Positions 1 to 7,229 are shown, counted from the first letter of the stretch. The stretch: DNA of 12,103 bases from Deltaproteobacteria bacterium (GCA_030620935.1 JAUXIP010000023.1:1-12103); one strand, 5' to 3'. Notes: generated from the sequence alone by a model not told the origin. Translations and numbers: made by a program.

Positions 1-171
1 ATCTATCTCTTCGTGCTCATCGCCCTGCCCTTCTATCACTGGGCTCATCGCTTTTACTTTGCGGTGAACGATATGCGCCTCGGACTCCCACGCAAGCCGC
101 TCGCTATCCTATGCTATGGAGGTGCGGTAGTCGGCACAATCGCGACCGTATGGGTTTTACTGCAGGTGTGA
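1..171 (+). CDS. frdD: Fumarate reductase subunit D, C-terminal part (partial)
   Basis: The gene is cut by the left edge of the window; only the last 56 codons and the TGA stop are present. FrdD is one of two small hydrophobic subunits (with FrdC) that anchor the FrdAB catalytic dimer of quinol:fumarate reductase in the inner membrane and help form the quinone site. The visible part begins in a membrane segment (IYLFVLIALPFYHW), continues with a polar His-rich turn (AHRFYFAVNDMRLGLPRKPL) and ends in a last membrane helix of about 20 residues. The order helix, HR/H..ND-L turn, helix, and the total tail length match the end of E. coli FrdD, where the turn reads HRMHHAMHDLKI. The upstream frdA, frdB and frdC genes would be expected just outside the window. 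The main alternative is the anchor of a related succinate dehydrogenase, but the turn motif favours FrdD. Confidence 0.72.
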   Translation: MYLFVLIALPFYHWAHRFYFAVNDMRLGLPRKPLAILCYGGAVVGTIATVWVLLQV

Positions 172-225
172 TATAGGGAAATTCGAAGAACTCATCTCTC
201 AGGCTATGAAAACCTGGAGGTCGAT

Positions 226-501
226 ATGGCTGAGGAAAAGCTAACCCAGGCGGAATTTGTCAAGAAGGCGATCGTCAGCTTGAGGAAAGATCCCTACAAG
301 GGTATTCACTCGGTCTACTCGGGCTTCAACGAGGCCTTCCGGGCCTACTTCAACGATGATCCCATCAAATGGACCACCCAACTGGCCGAGGAAGGGGTCA
401 TTGAGGTCAGACCTGCGCGCCGCGGGGTCATGCTCTATCTCCACGGAGAAGCATCTGCCCGCAGCACAGGAAAAGACGTCCTAAAGAAGATGGGGCTCTG
501 A
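226..501 (+). CDS. Small conserved-looking protein of unknown function, possibly winged-helix
   Basis: I do not recognise a named family. The 91-residue product is soluble and charged, with no signal peptide or membrane segment. Residues 8-20 and 27-44 look helical. A third helix near 47-57 is followed by EEGVIEVRPARRGVMLYLHG, which reads like the two-stranded wing of a winged-helix fold: a helix ending in EEG, a beta strand, an RRG turn and a second strand. That suggests a small nucleic-acid-binding or regulatory protein, but it is fold-level guessing. The start is well supported: GGAGG at 216-220 lies 5 bases before the ATG. It begins 54 bp after the frdD stop on the same strand, so it may be co-transcribed with the fumarate reductase genes. 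The convergent peptidase gene ends about 130 bp downstream, after a repeat patch. Coding status is likely; function is unknown. Confidence 0.75.
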   Translation: MAEEKLTQAEFVKKAIVSLRKDPYKGIHSVYSGFNEAFRAYFNDDPIKWTTQLAEEGVIEVRPARRGVMLYLHGEASARSTGKDVLKKMGL

Positions 502-548
502 CCGCTTCTACGCAGATCCGTCCTTTTAGCCATAGATTGCAAATTGAA

Positions 549-621
549 GGGAATTCAGGAGCCAGAATCCAGAAGTGGGAATTCTGAATTCTGTTTTCCG
601 ATTTCTGAATTCGCCTTTTTT
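549..621. repeat. CAGAATCCAG / CTGAATTC intergenic repeat patch
   Basis: This short repeat patch lies between two convergent genes. GAATTCAG at 551-558 is the inverse of CTGAATTC at 584-591 and again at 605-612, so several alternative hairpins can form. CCAGAATCCAG at 562-572 recurs at 3578-3588, and CAGAATCCAG recurs at 3600-3609. A run of six T at 616-621 follows the last CTGAATTC in the plus direction, so the patch could also end transcription of the 91-residue gene, although the stem is AT-rich and not a textbook terminator. No protein-coding signal was found in it. Confidence 0.6.
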
Positions 622-631
622 CCTTTCCAGC

Positions 632-1831
632 CTAGATCTCGAGGATTTTGGGGTATTGTGTAAGGTTCCGATTCCCGTCCGGCGTAACCAGGACCACATC
701 TTCCAGGCGCACACCGCCCATCCCCAGATAGTAAAGCCCCGGCTCCACTGTCACCACATGGCCGGTTCGTAAAATGGCCTGGCTGGATGCAATCCGCGGC
801 GGCTCATGAATATCCAGACCCAACCCATGTCCGGTCCCGTGAAAGAATCCCTGCATCCGGCCATCGATCTTACCGGTGGAAAAACCTCTCTGCTCGAAGA
901 GGGCAAGGATTTTTTGGTGAACTTCTTTTCCTTCGACTCCGTCCCGAATCATGCGGAAGGCAAGCTCCTGCCCGGCCTCAACCGCTGCGTAGGCCTGTTT
1001 GAGCCGATCCGAGGCGCGCCCGCGCACAACCGTCCGACTCAAGTCGCCGAAATACCCGGTCTTTTGAGAGCGGGGAAAGATGTCGAAAATGATCGAGGTA
1101 TCCGCCTTGATCGGCCCGCTACCTTCATGGTGAGGGTCGCAGCACTGGTTTCCGGAGGCAATAATCGTATGGCTGGGAACCCACCCCTGAGCCATAATCG
1201 CGGTGTTGACGATCCTTTTGAGAGTCTCGGAGGTGAGACGAGAGCCGTTCAGATAGAGATAGCGATCGCGGCCTATCTTTGCCCTTTTAAGGGCTCTGAT
1301 CCCGGCAGCAAGTCCCTGCTCCGCCACTCTGAGCGAATCGCGAATGCTTTTAACCTCATCAGCCCGCTTTCTCTCCCGTTCTGGGAAGAAAGGATCCTGC
1401 CGAATTTCTACGCCAAAGCCCCTTGATTTCAGTTGGTCGGCGATCAAAGCGGGAAAATTGGCTGGGATGATAAGAGAGCGAATCCTCCTGTCACGCAATA
1501 GGATCTCGAGGACATCGATGGTGGTAGGGGGACGCTCGCCTAGATCCAAAAACCGTTTCTGATAAAAGGAGAGGGAGAGGACATGATCCACATCTGCCTG
1601 TTTCTTGGCCCGGTCGATTTCCAAGTCGCTCATGACCACATACTTTTTCCCCTCGTGCTTAAAAAAGATGAAAGGGTCCGGGACGAAAAAGCCAGTGGCA
1701 TAGAGCATGTTGGCATCCCCCTCGGTGGAGGAGACAATCAGCAAGGCTTGATACCTCTTCGGGGACACGCTGGTTCGGCTTGAAGCCGGCGACTTTTGAA
1801 TCTTCCGCAGCTGATTTTCTTTTGATGGCAT
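632..1831 (-). CDS. M24 family metallopeptidase (Xaa-Pro aminopeptidase / prolidase type)
   Basis: The 399-residue product is a probable cytoplasmic dimetal peptidase that removes or splits residues next to proline. Residues 25-160 form the N-terminal creatinase/prolidase-like domain, containing MLYATGFFVPDPF near 42-54. Residues about 165-399 form the pita-bread catalytic domain. All five expected metal ligands are visible: D250 (IIFDIFPR), D263 (YFGDLSRT), H335 (HGTGHGLGLD), E363 (VTVEPGLYY) and E377 (VRLEDVV). The supporting histidines H234 and H342 are present too. The two Asp ligands are 13 residues apart rather than the 11 of E. coli PepP, with an insert PRSQKTGY. The ATG at 1831 has only a weak ribosome binding site, but no later ATG would keep the whole N-terminal domain. 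It stands alone, convergent with the 91-residue gene and divergent from the carboxylase operon. I cannot tell PepP, PepQ and broader M24 activity apart. Confidence 0.9.
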   Translation of the reverse strand: MPSKENQLRKIQKSPASSRTSVSPKRYQALLIVSSTEGDANMLYATGFFVPDPFIFFKHEGKKYVVMSDLEIDRAKKQADVDHVLSLSFYQKRFLDLGERPPTTIDVLEILLRDRRIRSLIIPANFPALIADQLKSRGFGVEIRQDPFFPERERKRADEVKSIRDSLRVAEQGLAAGIRALKRAKIGRDRYLYLNGSRLTSETLKRIVNTAIMAQGWVPSHTIIASGNQCCDPHHEGSGPIKADTSIIFDIFPRSQKTGYFGDLSRTVVRGRASDRLKQAYAAVEAGQELAFRMIRDGVEGKEVHQKILALFEQRGFSTGKIDGRMQGFFHGTGHGLGLDIHEPPRIASSQAILRTGHVVTVEPGLYYLGMGGVRLEDVVLVTPDGNRNLTQYPKILEI

Positions 1832-1945
1832 CGTTCCAGGGGTTTTTAATAGGACCCTACATGTGTTAGTTTATCTGGATGCCCAGGAGATCTAAGCTAC
1901 CAATCTTGCTGTAAATCTTCAAGATCTACGCAATCCGAGACAAGT

Positions 1946-1983
1946 TGTCATTCTGTTGACAGATTAGCCTCTTCTGCTATGAT
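1946..1983 (+). promoter_or_regulatory. Sigma70-type promoter of the carboxylase operon, with inverted repeat over the -35
   Basis: A perfect -35 box TTGACA (1956-1961) is separated by 16 bases from TATGAT (1978-1983). The TG at 1975-1976 makes it an extended -10 (TGCTATGAT). It points into the carboxylase operon and would start RNA near 1990, leaving a leader of about 36 nt. An inverted repeat, TGTCA (1946-1950) and TGACA (1957-1961) with a 6-base gap, covers the -35 box and could be a repressor site. The operator role is inference; the promoter match is seen directly. Confidence 0.6.
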
Positions 1984-2025
1984 GCCGACCCTTGGCCGAC
2001 ACCATTTGTTGTGAGGACACCATTT

Positions 2026-3576
2026 ATGGCGCCAAAAGATAATCTGGAAAAGCTACGCGAGTTAAACCAACAGGCAGAAGCCGGCGGTGGAGAGACCAGA
2101 GTTCAACGCCAACACGAGCAGGGTAAGCTCCTGGCGCGCGAGCGGCTTGACATCCTCCTCGACCGCGACAGTTTCGTCGAATTGGACCGTCTGAGGATGC
2201 ACCAATGCACCGACTTCGGCATGGACGCCAAAAAAATCCCCGGAGACGCCGTGGTCACCGGCTACGGGAACATCAATGACAGATTGGTCTATGTTTATTC
2301 TCAAGATTTTACCGTGCTCGGCGGCAGCCTGAGCAAAGCGGTTGCGGACAAAATCTGCAAGGTCATGGACTTGGCCTTAAAAAACGGCGCTCCCATTGTG
2401 GGCATCAACGACTCCGGAGGGGCGCGGATTCAAGAGGGTGTTGCGAGCCTGGCCGGCTACGCAGAGATATTTTTACAAAATGTGCTCGCTTCAGGAGTGG
2501 TTCCCCAGATCTCCGCCATAATGGGTCCTTGCGCCGGTGGGGCGGTTTATTCTCCGGCCATCACGGACTTTGTCTTTATGAGCAAGGCCACCAGCTACAT
2601 GTTTATCACTGGACCGGACGTGATAAAAACAGTCACCCATGAAGAGGTCACCAAAGAAGACTTGGGAGGATCCGAGACCCACAACACGAAAAGCGGCGTC
2701 GCCCATTTTTCAGCGTATGGGGAAAAGGAATGTCTCCTGATGATCCGCGAGCTGATGGGATTTCTCCCCAGTAATAATCAAGAAGATCCACCCTTCCACC
2801 CCACACATGACGATCCGTTGAGACGCGACAGAAGCCTCAGGGATCTGGTCCCGGACAACCCGAATCGCCCCTATGATATAAAGAATCTCATCGGCGCCGT
2901 AGTCGATGAAGGTTACTTATACGAAGTGCAGCGCGATTTTGCTCCCAATATGGTCATCGGATTTGCTCGCCTCAGCGGCAGACCGGTCGGCATAGTCGCC
3001 AACCAGCCGGCCCATTTGGCAGGCTGCTTGGATATCGATGCCTCCGTCAAGGCAGCCCGCTTTATCCGGTTCTGTGATTGCTTCAACATCCCGCTGGTGA
3101 CTTTTGTGGATGTCCCCGGTTTCCTGCCGGGGACATCTCAAGAATACAACGGCATCATCCGCCACGGGGCCAAGCTCCTCTATGCCTATGCCGAGGCTAC
3201 GGTGCCCAAGATTACCGTAATCACCCGCAAGGCCTACGGAGGCGGCTACATCGTCATGTCGAGCAAACATCTGAGAGGCGATATCAATCTCTCCTACCCC
3301 ACCGGTGAGATCGCCGTCATGGGGCCCGAGGGAGCTATCAAGATCGTCTTCCGCGAGACCTTGGAAAGGGCGACTGATCCGACCAAGACCAGAGAGGAAA
3401 TGGCAGCCCAATACCGGGAGACATTTGCCAATCCCTTCAAGGCTGCGGAGTTGGGGTATGTCGATGCGGTGATCGATCCTGAGGAGACTCGCCCGGTGCT
3501 GATCCGCTCCTTAGAGATGTTGAAGAACAAGAAAGATCAGAACCCGCCAAAGAAGCATGGCAATATACCGTTGTAG
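2026..3576 (+). CDS. pccB: Acyl-CoA carboxylase carboxyltransferase subunit (propionyl-CoA carboxylase beta type)
   Basis: This subunit transfers carboxylate from biotin on the carrier protein to an acyl-CoA, most likely propionyl-CoA giving methylmalonyl-CoA. The 516-residue product has both crotonase-fold halves. The N half carries [12 protein letters not shown] (near 127-138), [13 protein letters not shown] and [16 protein letters not shown]. The C half carries [10 protein letters not shown] (near 361-370), [16 protein letters not shown] (near 401-416) and [17 protein letters not shown]. It ends with [11 protein letters not shown], a hallmark of this family. I chose ATG 2026 because GAGG (2013-2016) lies 9 bases before it. 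An in-frame GTG at 2011 would add five residues but has no ribosome binding site. It leads an operon with the biotin carboxylase and carrier genes. The same family includes methylmalonyl-CoA decarboxylase alpha and the transcarboxylase 12S subunit. With a dedicated biotin carboxylase next door and no membrane decarboxylase subunit, a carboxylase is the better reading. Substrate is not proven. Confidence 0.92.
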   Translation: MAPKDNLEKLRELNQQAEAGGGETRVQRQHEQGKLLARERLDILLDRDSFVELDRLRMHQCTDFGMDAKKIPGDAVVTGYGNINDRLVYVYSQDFTVLGGSLSKAVADKICKVMDLALKNGAPIVGINDSGGARIQEGVASLAGYAEIFLQNVLASGVVPQISAIMGPCAGGAVYSPAITDFVFMSKATSYMFITGPDVIKTVTHEEVTKEDLGGSETHNTKSGVAHFSAYGEKECLLMIRELMGFLPSNNQEDPPFHPTHDDPLRRDRSLRDLVPDNPNRPYDIKNLIGAVVDEGYLYEVQRDFAPNMVIGFARLSGRPVGIVANQPAHLAGCLDIDASVKAARFIRFCDCFNIPLVTFVDVPGFLPGTSQEYNGIIRHGAKLLYAYAEATVPKITVITRKAYGGGYIVMSSKHLRGDINLSYPTGEIAVMGPEGAIKIVFRETLERATDPTKTREEMAAQYRETFANPFKAAELGYVDAVIDPEETRPVLIRSLEMLKNKKDQNPPKKHGNIPL

Positions 3577-3577
3577 A

Positions 3578-3640
3578 CCAGAATCCAGGAGTCAGAAGTC
3601 AGAATCCAGAATTCTGAATCCTGGATTCTGGATTCCGATT
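3578..3640. repeat. CAGAATCCAG-type inverted repeat inside the carboxylase operon
   Basis: A perfect 13-bp inverted repeat has arms at 3578-3590 (CCAGAATCCAGGA) and 3619-3631 (TCCTGGATTCTGG). The 28-base spacer holds another CAGAATCCAG (3600-3609) and AATTCTGA, so alternative stems are possible. It begins one base after the carboxyltransferase stop and ends 17 bases before the biotin carboxylase start, filling nearly the whole spacer. It shares CCAGAATCCAG with the patch at 549-621, which marks it as a member of a dispersed family rather than a one-off hairpin. As RNA it could slow transcription or protect the upstream message. It lacks a T tract, so it is not a classical terminator. Confidence 0.75.
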
Positions 3641-3656
3641 ATTCTCCACCCGGATC

Positions 3657-5195
3657 ATGTTTAAGCGCATATTAATCGCCAATCGGGGAGAGATCGCAGT
3701 CCGAATCATCCGTGCCTGCCGGGAATTGGATATCGAGACAGTCGTTGTTTATTCCGAGGCGGACCGCCACTCTCTCCACGTCAAATATGCCGATTACGCT
3801 TACCTGATCGGTCCCCCACCCTCCACCCAGAGCTATTTGGCAATCGATCGCGTTCTCGATGCAGCGAAAAAGAGCGGCGCAGAGGCAGTCCACCCGGGAT
3901 ACGGCTTTTTAGCTGAAAACAGCGAGTTTGCACGGCGGTGTCAAGAAAACAAGATCGTTTTTATTGGACCCAAGGCCGACACCATCGAGCAGATGGGGGA
4001 CAAGGTAAAGGCCCGAGCGGTCATGAAAGCGGCCGGGATACCGGTGGTCCCGGGATCAGATGGGGCTCTAGAGTCTGAAGAAGAGGTTGTAAAAGTCGCC
4101 CAAGGGATCGGCTATCCTTTTATGTTGAAAGCTGTCGCCGGCGGCGGAGGAAAAGGTTTAAGAATGGTCCGTTCCGCGCGCGAGATTACTTCCGCCTATC
4201 GGGCGGTACGCTCCGAGGCCTCCTCTTCTTTCGGAGATCCTAGGCTCTACGTAGAAAAATACTTGGACCAGCCGCGCCATGTAGAGGTTCAGATACTTGC
4301 CGATCAATACGGCAAGGTCCTACACCTCTACGACCGGGAATGTTCTATCCAGCGCCGCCATCAAAAAATCATTGAGGAGTCTCCCGCCCCTGCACTGGAT
4401 AATCGGACACGACGGAGGATAGCCAAAATCGCCATTCAAGGCGCGCGGGCCGTCCAGTATGTCGGCGCCGGGACGCTGGAATTTCTCATGGACCGAGACA
4501 AGAACTTCTACTTCCTGGAAATGAATCCCCGCCTCCAAGTCGAGCACCCCGTCACCGAGAGAGTCGTGGGGATCGATTTGGTCAAGGCCCAGATCGAGGT
4601 GGCAGCCGGAGGTTATCTGCCCTGGCGGCAGCGTCACATCAGCCCGACGGGGCATGCCATCGAGTGCCGAATTTATGCCGAAGATCCGGAAAAGGACTTC
4701 ATGCCTTGCCCGGGCAAGATCGAAGGGCTAAGGCTCCCTGAAGGACTCGGCGTGCGCAATGATTGTGGGGTCTATGAAGGCGCCGAGGTTCCCATCTACT
4801 ATGACCCGATGATCGCTAAACTCATCACCTGGGGAGAGAGCCGTGTCGAAGCGATCTTGCGGATGCGTCGGGCCCTGCGCGAGTATCAGGTCCGGGGAAT
4901 CAAAACGAACATTCCCTTCCACCAGTGGATACTTCGCCACCCCCGCTTTATGACCGGAGATTTCGACACCGGCTTTATCGACGATGAGTACCGTTTTAGG
5001 GGGAAAGAAGAGATCTATCCTCACAAAGATATCGCCCTGGCCTCTGCGGCCATCGCGGCTCTGCACCGAGAGCAAGAGCTGACCGTTCGACTCCTGGAAA
5101 AAGGGGCAACCGAGAAATCCCGGTGGCGCGACAGAGGAAGGAGAGAGTCGATGCGGGCGGCTTCCAACTTTTACGGCCGAGGCTGGAAAAGATAG
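3657..5195 (+). CDS. accC: Biotin carboxylase subunit of acyl-CoA carboxylase
   Basis: This subunit is an ATP-grasp enzyme that carboxylates biotin on the carrier protein using ATP and bicarbonate. In the 512-residue product the N-terminal domain starts MFKRILIANRGEIAVRI and has HPGYGFLAENSEFA near 79-92. The ATP-grasp part has the glycine-rich loop AGGGGKG (161-167), H208, RRHQKIIEESPAP with K237, E275, and FLEMNPRLQVEHPVTE with E288, N290, R292 and E296. R338 lies in AIECRIYAEDP. These correspond to the catalytic residues of E. coli AccC. A tail of roughly 60 residues beyond the core (from about 450) is basic and lacks a biotin domain, which is encoded separately by the next gene. The ATG is fixed by the conserved N terminus, but the ribosome binding site is poor (CGGA 3 bases upstream). 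The gap to the carboxyltransferase is 80 bp and holds an inverted repeat; the gap to the carrier gene is 22 bp. Confidence 0.93.
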   Translation: MFKRILIANRGEIAVRIIRACRELDIETVVVYSEADRHSLHVKYADYAYLIGPPPSTQSYLAIDRVLDAAKKSGAEAVHPGYGFLAENSEFARRCQENKIVFIGPKADTIEQMGDKVKARAVMKAAGIPVVPGSDGALESEEEVVKVAQGIGYPFMLKAVAGGGGKGLRMVRSAREITSAYRAVRSEASSSFGDPRLYVEKYLDQPRHVEVQILADQYGKVLHLYDRECSIQRRHQKIIEESPAPALDNRTRRRIAKIAIQGARAVQYVGAGTLEFLMDRDKNFYFLEMNPRLQVEHPVTERVVGIDLVKAQIEVAAGGYLPWRQRHISPTGHAIECRIYAEDPEKDFMPCPGKIEGLRLPEGLGVRNDCGVYEGAEVPIYYDPMIAKLITWGESRVEAILRMRRALREYQVRGIKTNIPFHQWILRHPRFMTGDFDTGFIDDEYRFRGKEEIYPHKDIALASAAIAALHREQELTVRLLEKGATEKSRWRDRGRRESMRAASNFYGRGWKR

Positions 5196-5217
5196 AGCAT
5201 CGAATAAGGGTTTGACT

Positions 5218-5721
5218 ATGGCCTTTATCGCCAGACTTGGAGAACGGACCTACGCGGTGGAGATCGAAGAGATCGGCAAGTCTCTCTACCGCGTCGCGAT
5301 CGACGGGAACGAATTCAAAGTCGACGGCAAGAAGACCGGCCTCAGCAGCTATTCTTTAATTGTCGATGACCGCTCTTTTGAAGTGGACGTCGATATCTCC
5401 GAAGACGAGTACAGAGTCTTGGTGGACGGGAGAACCTACCACATCCCTCTGCTGGACGAGAAACGGATGCGCCTAGGCGGGTGGCAGTCCGGCATCCATC
5501 TGCAAGGCCGCCAGGAGATCTCCGTTCCCATGGCGGGAAAGATCATTGCCGTCCTCGTAGCCGAGGGTGATCAGGTTGAAAAAGGGCAAGGGCTGGTGAT
5601 TGTGGAGGCGATGAAGATGGAAAACGAAGTCCGATCTCCTATTCAAGGGGAGATCAAAGAGGTCAAGGTCCAGGGAGGAGAGACAGTGGAGGCAGGAACG
5701 ACTCTCGTTGTGGTGGAATAG
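5218..5721 (+). CDS. accB: Biotin carboxyl carrier protein of the acyl-CoA carboxylase
   Basis: This protein carries the biotin that shuttles carboxylate between the biotin carboxylase and carboxyltransferase encoded just upstream. Of 167 residues, about 1-80 form a beta-rich N-terminal region with repeated strand-turn patterns (RTYAVEIEEIG, YRVAIDGNEF, YRVLVDGRTY), probably a docking domain. A short linker follows. The C-terminal 70 residues are a biotinyl/lipoyl domain: VPMAGKIIAVLVAEGDQVEKG, then the biotin motif EAMKMENEV with the target lysine at K133, then a mirrored half ending in VVVE. I chose ATG 5218 because AAGGG at 5206-5210 lies 7 bases upstream; an in-frame TTG at 5212 would add two residues. 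Separate genes for carboxylase, carrier and transferase differ from the fused alpha subunit found in many actinobacterial and mitochondrial enzymes. A pyruvate- or oxaloacetate-carboxylase role is less likely because no such transferase is present. Confidence 0.92.
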   Translation: MAFIARLGERTYAVEIEEIGKSLYRVAIDGNEFKVDGKKTGLSSYSLIVDDRSFEVDVDISEDEYRVLVDGRTYHIPLLDEKRMRLGGWQSGIHLQGRQEISVPMAGKIIAVLVAEGDQVEKGQGLVIVEAMKMENEVRSPIQGEIKEVKVQGGETVEAGTTLVVVE

Positions 5722-5752
5722 AAAGTATTTTTGCCGCCGAAGAAATTTTTTC

Positions 5753-5781
5753 TTGTCACTTTTTTCCTTTCATGTTATGAA
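5753..5781 (+). promoter_or_regulatory. Possible extended -10 promoter giving a near-leaderless arginine decarboxylase mRNA
   Basis: TTGTCA (5753-5758) is followed by a 17-base spacer and TATGAA (5776-5781). TG at 5773-5774 gives an extended -10 (TGTTATGAA). RNA would start around 5788, only a few bases before the ATG at 5791, which has no ribosome binding site. The lack of a ribosome binding site and the promoter position agree with each other, but the -10 match is only fair and the region is AT-rich, so chance is possible. Confidence 0.4.
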
Positions 5782-5790
5782 ATCGAAACG

Positions 5791-6354
5791 ATGGTCCCAA
5801 AAAAAGTTTTTTTAACCAAAGGAGTCGGAGTTCACAAAGAACGACTGGCCTCGTTCGAGCTTGCGCTACGAGGCGCCGGCCTCGCATACTGCAATTTGGT
5901 TCTTGTCTCAAGCATCTATCCTCCCAACTGTAAAAAACTCTCGAAAGAAGAGGGCCTAAAATTATTACGGCCGGGAGAGGTTGTCTTTTGTGTCTACGAC
6001 CGTGAGAGCACCAACGAGCCGAACCGCTTAGTGGCTGCCTCGGTCGGCGTAGCGATACCCGCCGATCAGGAACAGTACGGCTATCTCTCGGAGCACCATT
6101 CCTTCGGCGAGACCGAAGAGAAGGCCGGCGAGTATGCCGAGGACTTGGCCGCAAGTATGCTCGCGACCACTTTGGGGATCGAATTCGATCCCGACACGGC
6201 TTGGGACGAGCGCGAGCAGATGTTCAAAATGTCAGGGAAGATCGTCCGCACCTCCAACGTCACCCAATCGGCCGTGGGCAACAAAGATGGGTTATGGACT
6301 ACCGTTTTTGCAGCCGCCGCCTTTGTCAACGACGAAAATAACGACAATCAGTAA
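5791..6354 (+). CDS. pdaD: Pyruvoyl-dependent arginine decarboxylase
   Basis: This enzyme converts arginine to agmatine and CO2, using a pyruvoyl group made by self-cleavage of its own proenzyme. The 187-residue product fits the family length. The cleavage site is seen as [12 protein letters not shown]: the bond between S40 and S41 should break, leaving S41 as the pyruvoyl group, as at Ser52-Ser53 in the Methanocaldococcus jannaschii enzyme. E101 in [10 protein letters not shown] aligns with the catalytic glutamate of that enzyme. [11 protein letters not shown] and the C-terminal TVFAAAAFV strand are also typical. The frame is open back to a TTG at 5731, but the extra residues ([18 protein letters not shown]) have no family match, so ATG 5791 is preferred. 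It follows the carrier gene by 69 bp and might be read through from the carboxylase operon or from its own promoter. Agmatine feeds putrescine and polyamine synthesis or, in some bacteria, acid resistance. Confidence 0.9.
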   Translation: MVPKKVFLTKGVGVHKERLASFELALRGAGLAYCNLVLVSSIYPPNCKKLSKEEGLKLLRPGEVVFCVYDRESTNEPNRLVAASVGVAIPADQEQYGYLSEHHSFGETEEKAGEYAEDLAASMLATTLGIEFDPDTAWDEREQMFKMSGKIVRTSNVTQSAVGNKDGLWTTVFAAAAFVNDENNDNQ

Positions 6355-6392
6355 CCCTCCAATCACTTCCCTCTCCTCCTAACCTTGACCCG

Positions 6393-6417
6393 AAAAAAAC
6401 CTATCGACAAATAGTCG
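6393..6417 (-). terminator. Weak terminator-like hairpin downstream of tatC
   Basis: Read on the minus strand, CGAC-TATTT-GTCG (6417-6405) is followed 5 bases later by a run of seven T (6399-6393). It lies in the convergent spacer after the tatC stop, where a terminator would be expected. The stem has only 4 pairs and does not directly adjoin the T run, so this is a weak candidate. The rest of the 125-bp convergent spacer shows nothing else. Confidence 0.2.
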
Positions 6418-6479
6418 CTGGGCGAGGGTGGTAAGACTAAAGGCCGTAGGCGCAGGATCAAGCGCGAACCGGACAGCTC

Positions 6480-7229
6480 TCAATCGCTCTTTCGACGGGT
6501 AAAGTAGGCCACTCCGATGCTGATCCCATAAAGCACGAGAAGCGGGAGCGCCAGGAGAACCTGAGAGATGATGTCGGGTGGTGTCAGAATCGCCGCTAAG
6601 ATAAAAATAACCAGAATGGCATAGCGGAATTGACGAATCAGAAACCTGTAGTCGATCAAACCGACGCGTGTCAGAAAGTAGGCTAGAACGGGGAGTTCGA
6701 AGGTGACACCGAATGCCAGCATCAGCTTGGCCGAGAACGAGAGATATTCCCCGATCCGGAGGGTCGGCCGCACATCGATGGCTTCATACTGTTCGAGAAA
6801 AAAGCTGTACCCAAACTGAAAGATCACCTCGTAGCAAAACCACGCCCCCAGGAGAAAGAACACGGTACCGAAGAAAACAAAGAGACGGGCATGGCGTTGT
6901 TCATGTTGGTACAGGCCCGGCGCGATAAAGCGCCAAACCTGCCAGAGCATTACCGGGAGAGCGACAAAGATGGAGGCGATGATTGCAACCTTGAGCTTGG
7001 TAAAGAACGCCTCGGCAACCCCCGTGCCGATGAGAACAAGGTCTGGTTGCACTTTGAGAATCGGCGCCGTCAGAAAGGAAAACAGAGCGTCCGCAAAGGC
7101 ATAGCAGCCCAGGAAAGCGACCATCACGGCTACGGCAGACGTAATGAGGCAGGAACGAAGCTCTTCTAAGTGACCGGTGAAGGACATGCGGGCATCGTCG
7201 GACTGCCCTTTAGCTTGGTTTCTTTCCAC
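6480..7229 (-). CDS. tatC: Twin-arginine protein translocase subunit TatC
   Basis: TatC is the multi-spanning inner-membrane core that, with TatB, recognises twin-arginine signal peptides and exports folded proteins. The 249-residue product has six hydrophobic segments at roughly 26-48, 75-98, 115-140, 165-187, 200-215 and 222-243. Family motifs are in order: HLEELR (20-25) at the first helix, [10 protein letters not shown] (101-110), [10 protein letters not shown] with the conserved Glu (near 178), and [10 protein letters not shown] (214-223). The GTG start at 7229 lies inside the end of tatB and overlaps it by 20 bases, suggesting coupled translation. An in-frame ATG at 7187 giving [11 protein letters not shown] would match many TatC N termini equally well but has no clear ribosome binding site. 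It is the last gene of a minus-strand group after the kinase and tatB. Confidence 0.95.
   Translation of the reverse strand: MERNQAKGQSDDARMSFTGHLEELRSCLITSAVAVMVAFLGCYAFADALFSFLTAPILKVQPDLVLIGTGVAEAFFTKLKVAIIASIFVALPVMLWQVWRFIAPGLYQHEQRHARLFVFFGTVFFLLGAWFCYEVIFQFGYSFFLEQYEAIDVRPTLRIGEYLSFSAKLMLAFGVTFELPVLAYFLTRVGLIDYRFLIRQFRYAILVIFILAAILTPPDIISQVLLALPLLVLYGISIGVAYFTRRKSD

Noticed and set aside
806..1426. Open frame of 206 codons on the plus strand inside the M24 peptidase gene
   Set aside because: It is antisense to a gene with all catalytic residues intact, and its translation shows no domain, no membrane or signal pattern and no good ribosome binding site.
2917..3411. Open frame of 164 codons on the minus strand inside the carboxyltransferase gene
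   Set aside because: It lies opposite conserved transferase motifs and reflects codon bias of the real gene.
549..3640. CRISPR array suggested by recurring CAGAATCCAG units
   Set aside because: The units are short, close together and inverted, with no regular spacers and no cas genes; they form dispersed palindromic repeats.
2026..5721. Sodium-pumping methylmalonyl-CoA or oxaloacetate decarboxylase
   Set aside because: No multi-spanning decarboxylase beta subunit or small gamma/delta subunits are present, while an ATP-dependent biotin carboxylase is.
5731..5790. N-terminal extension of the arginine decarboxylase from a TTG codon
   Set aside because: The extra 20 residues have no family counterpart, the TTG has no ribosome binding site, and a possible promoter lies inside the stretch.
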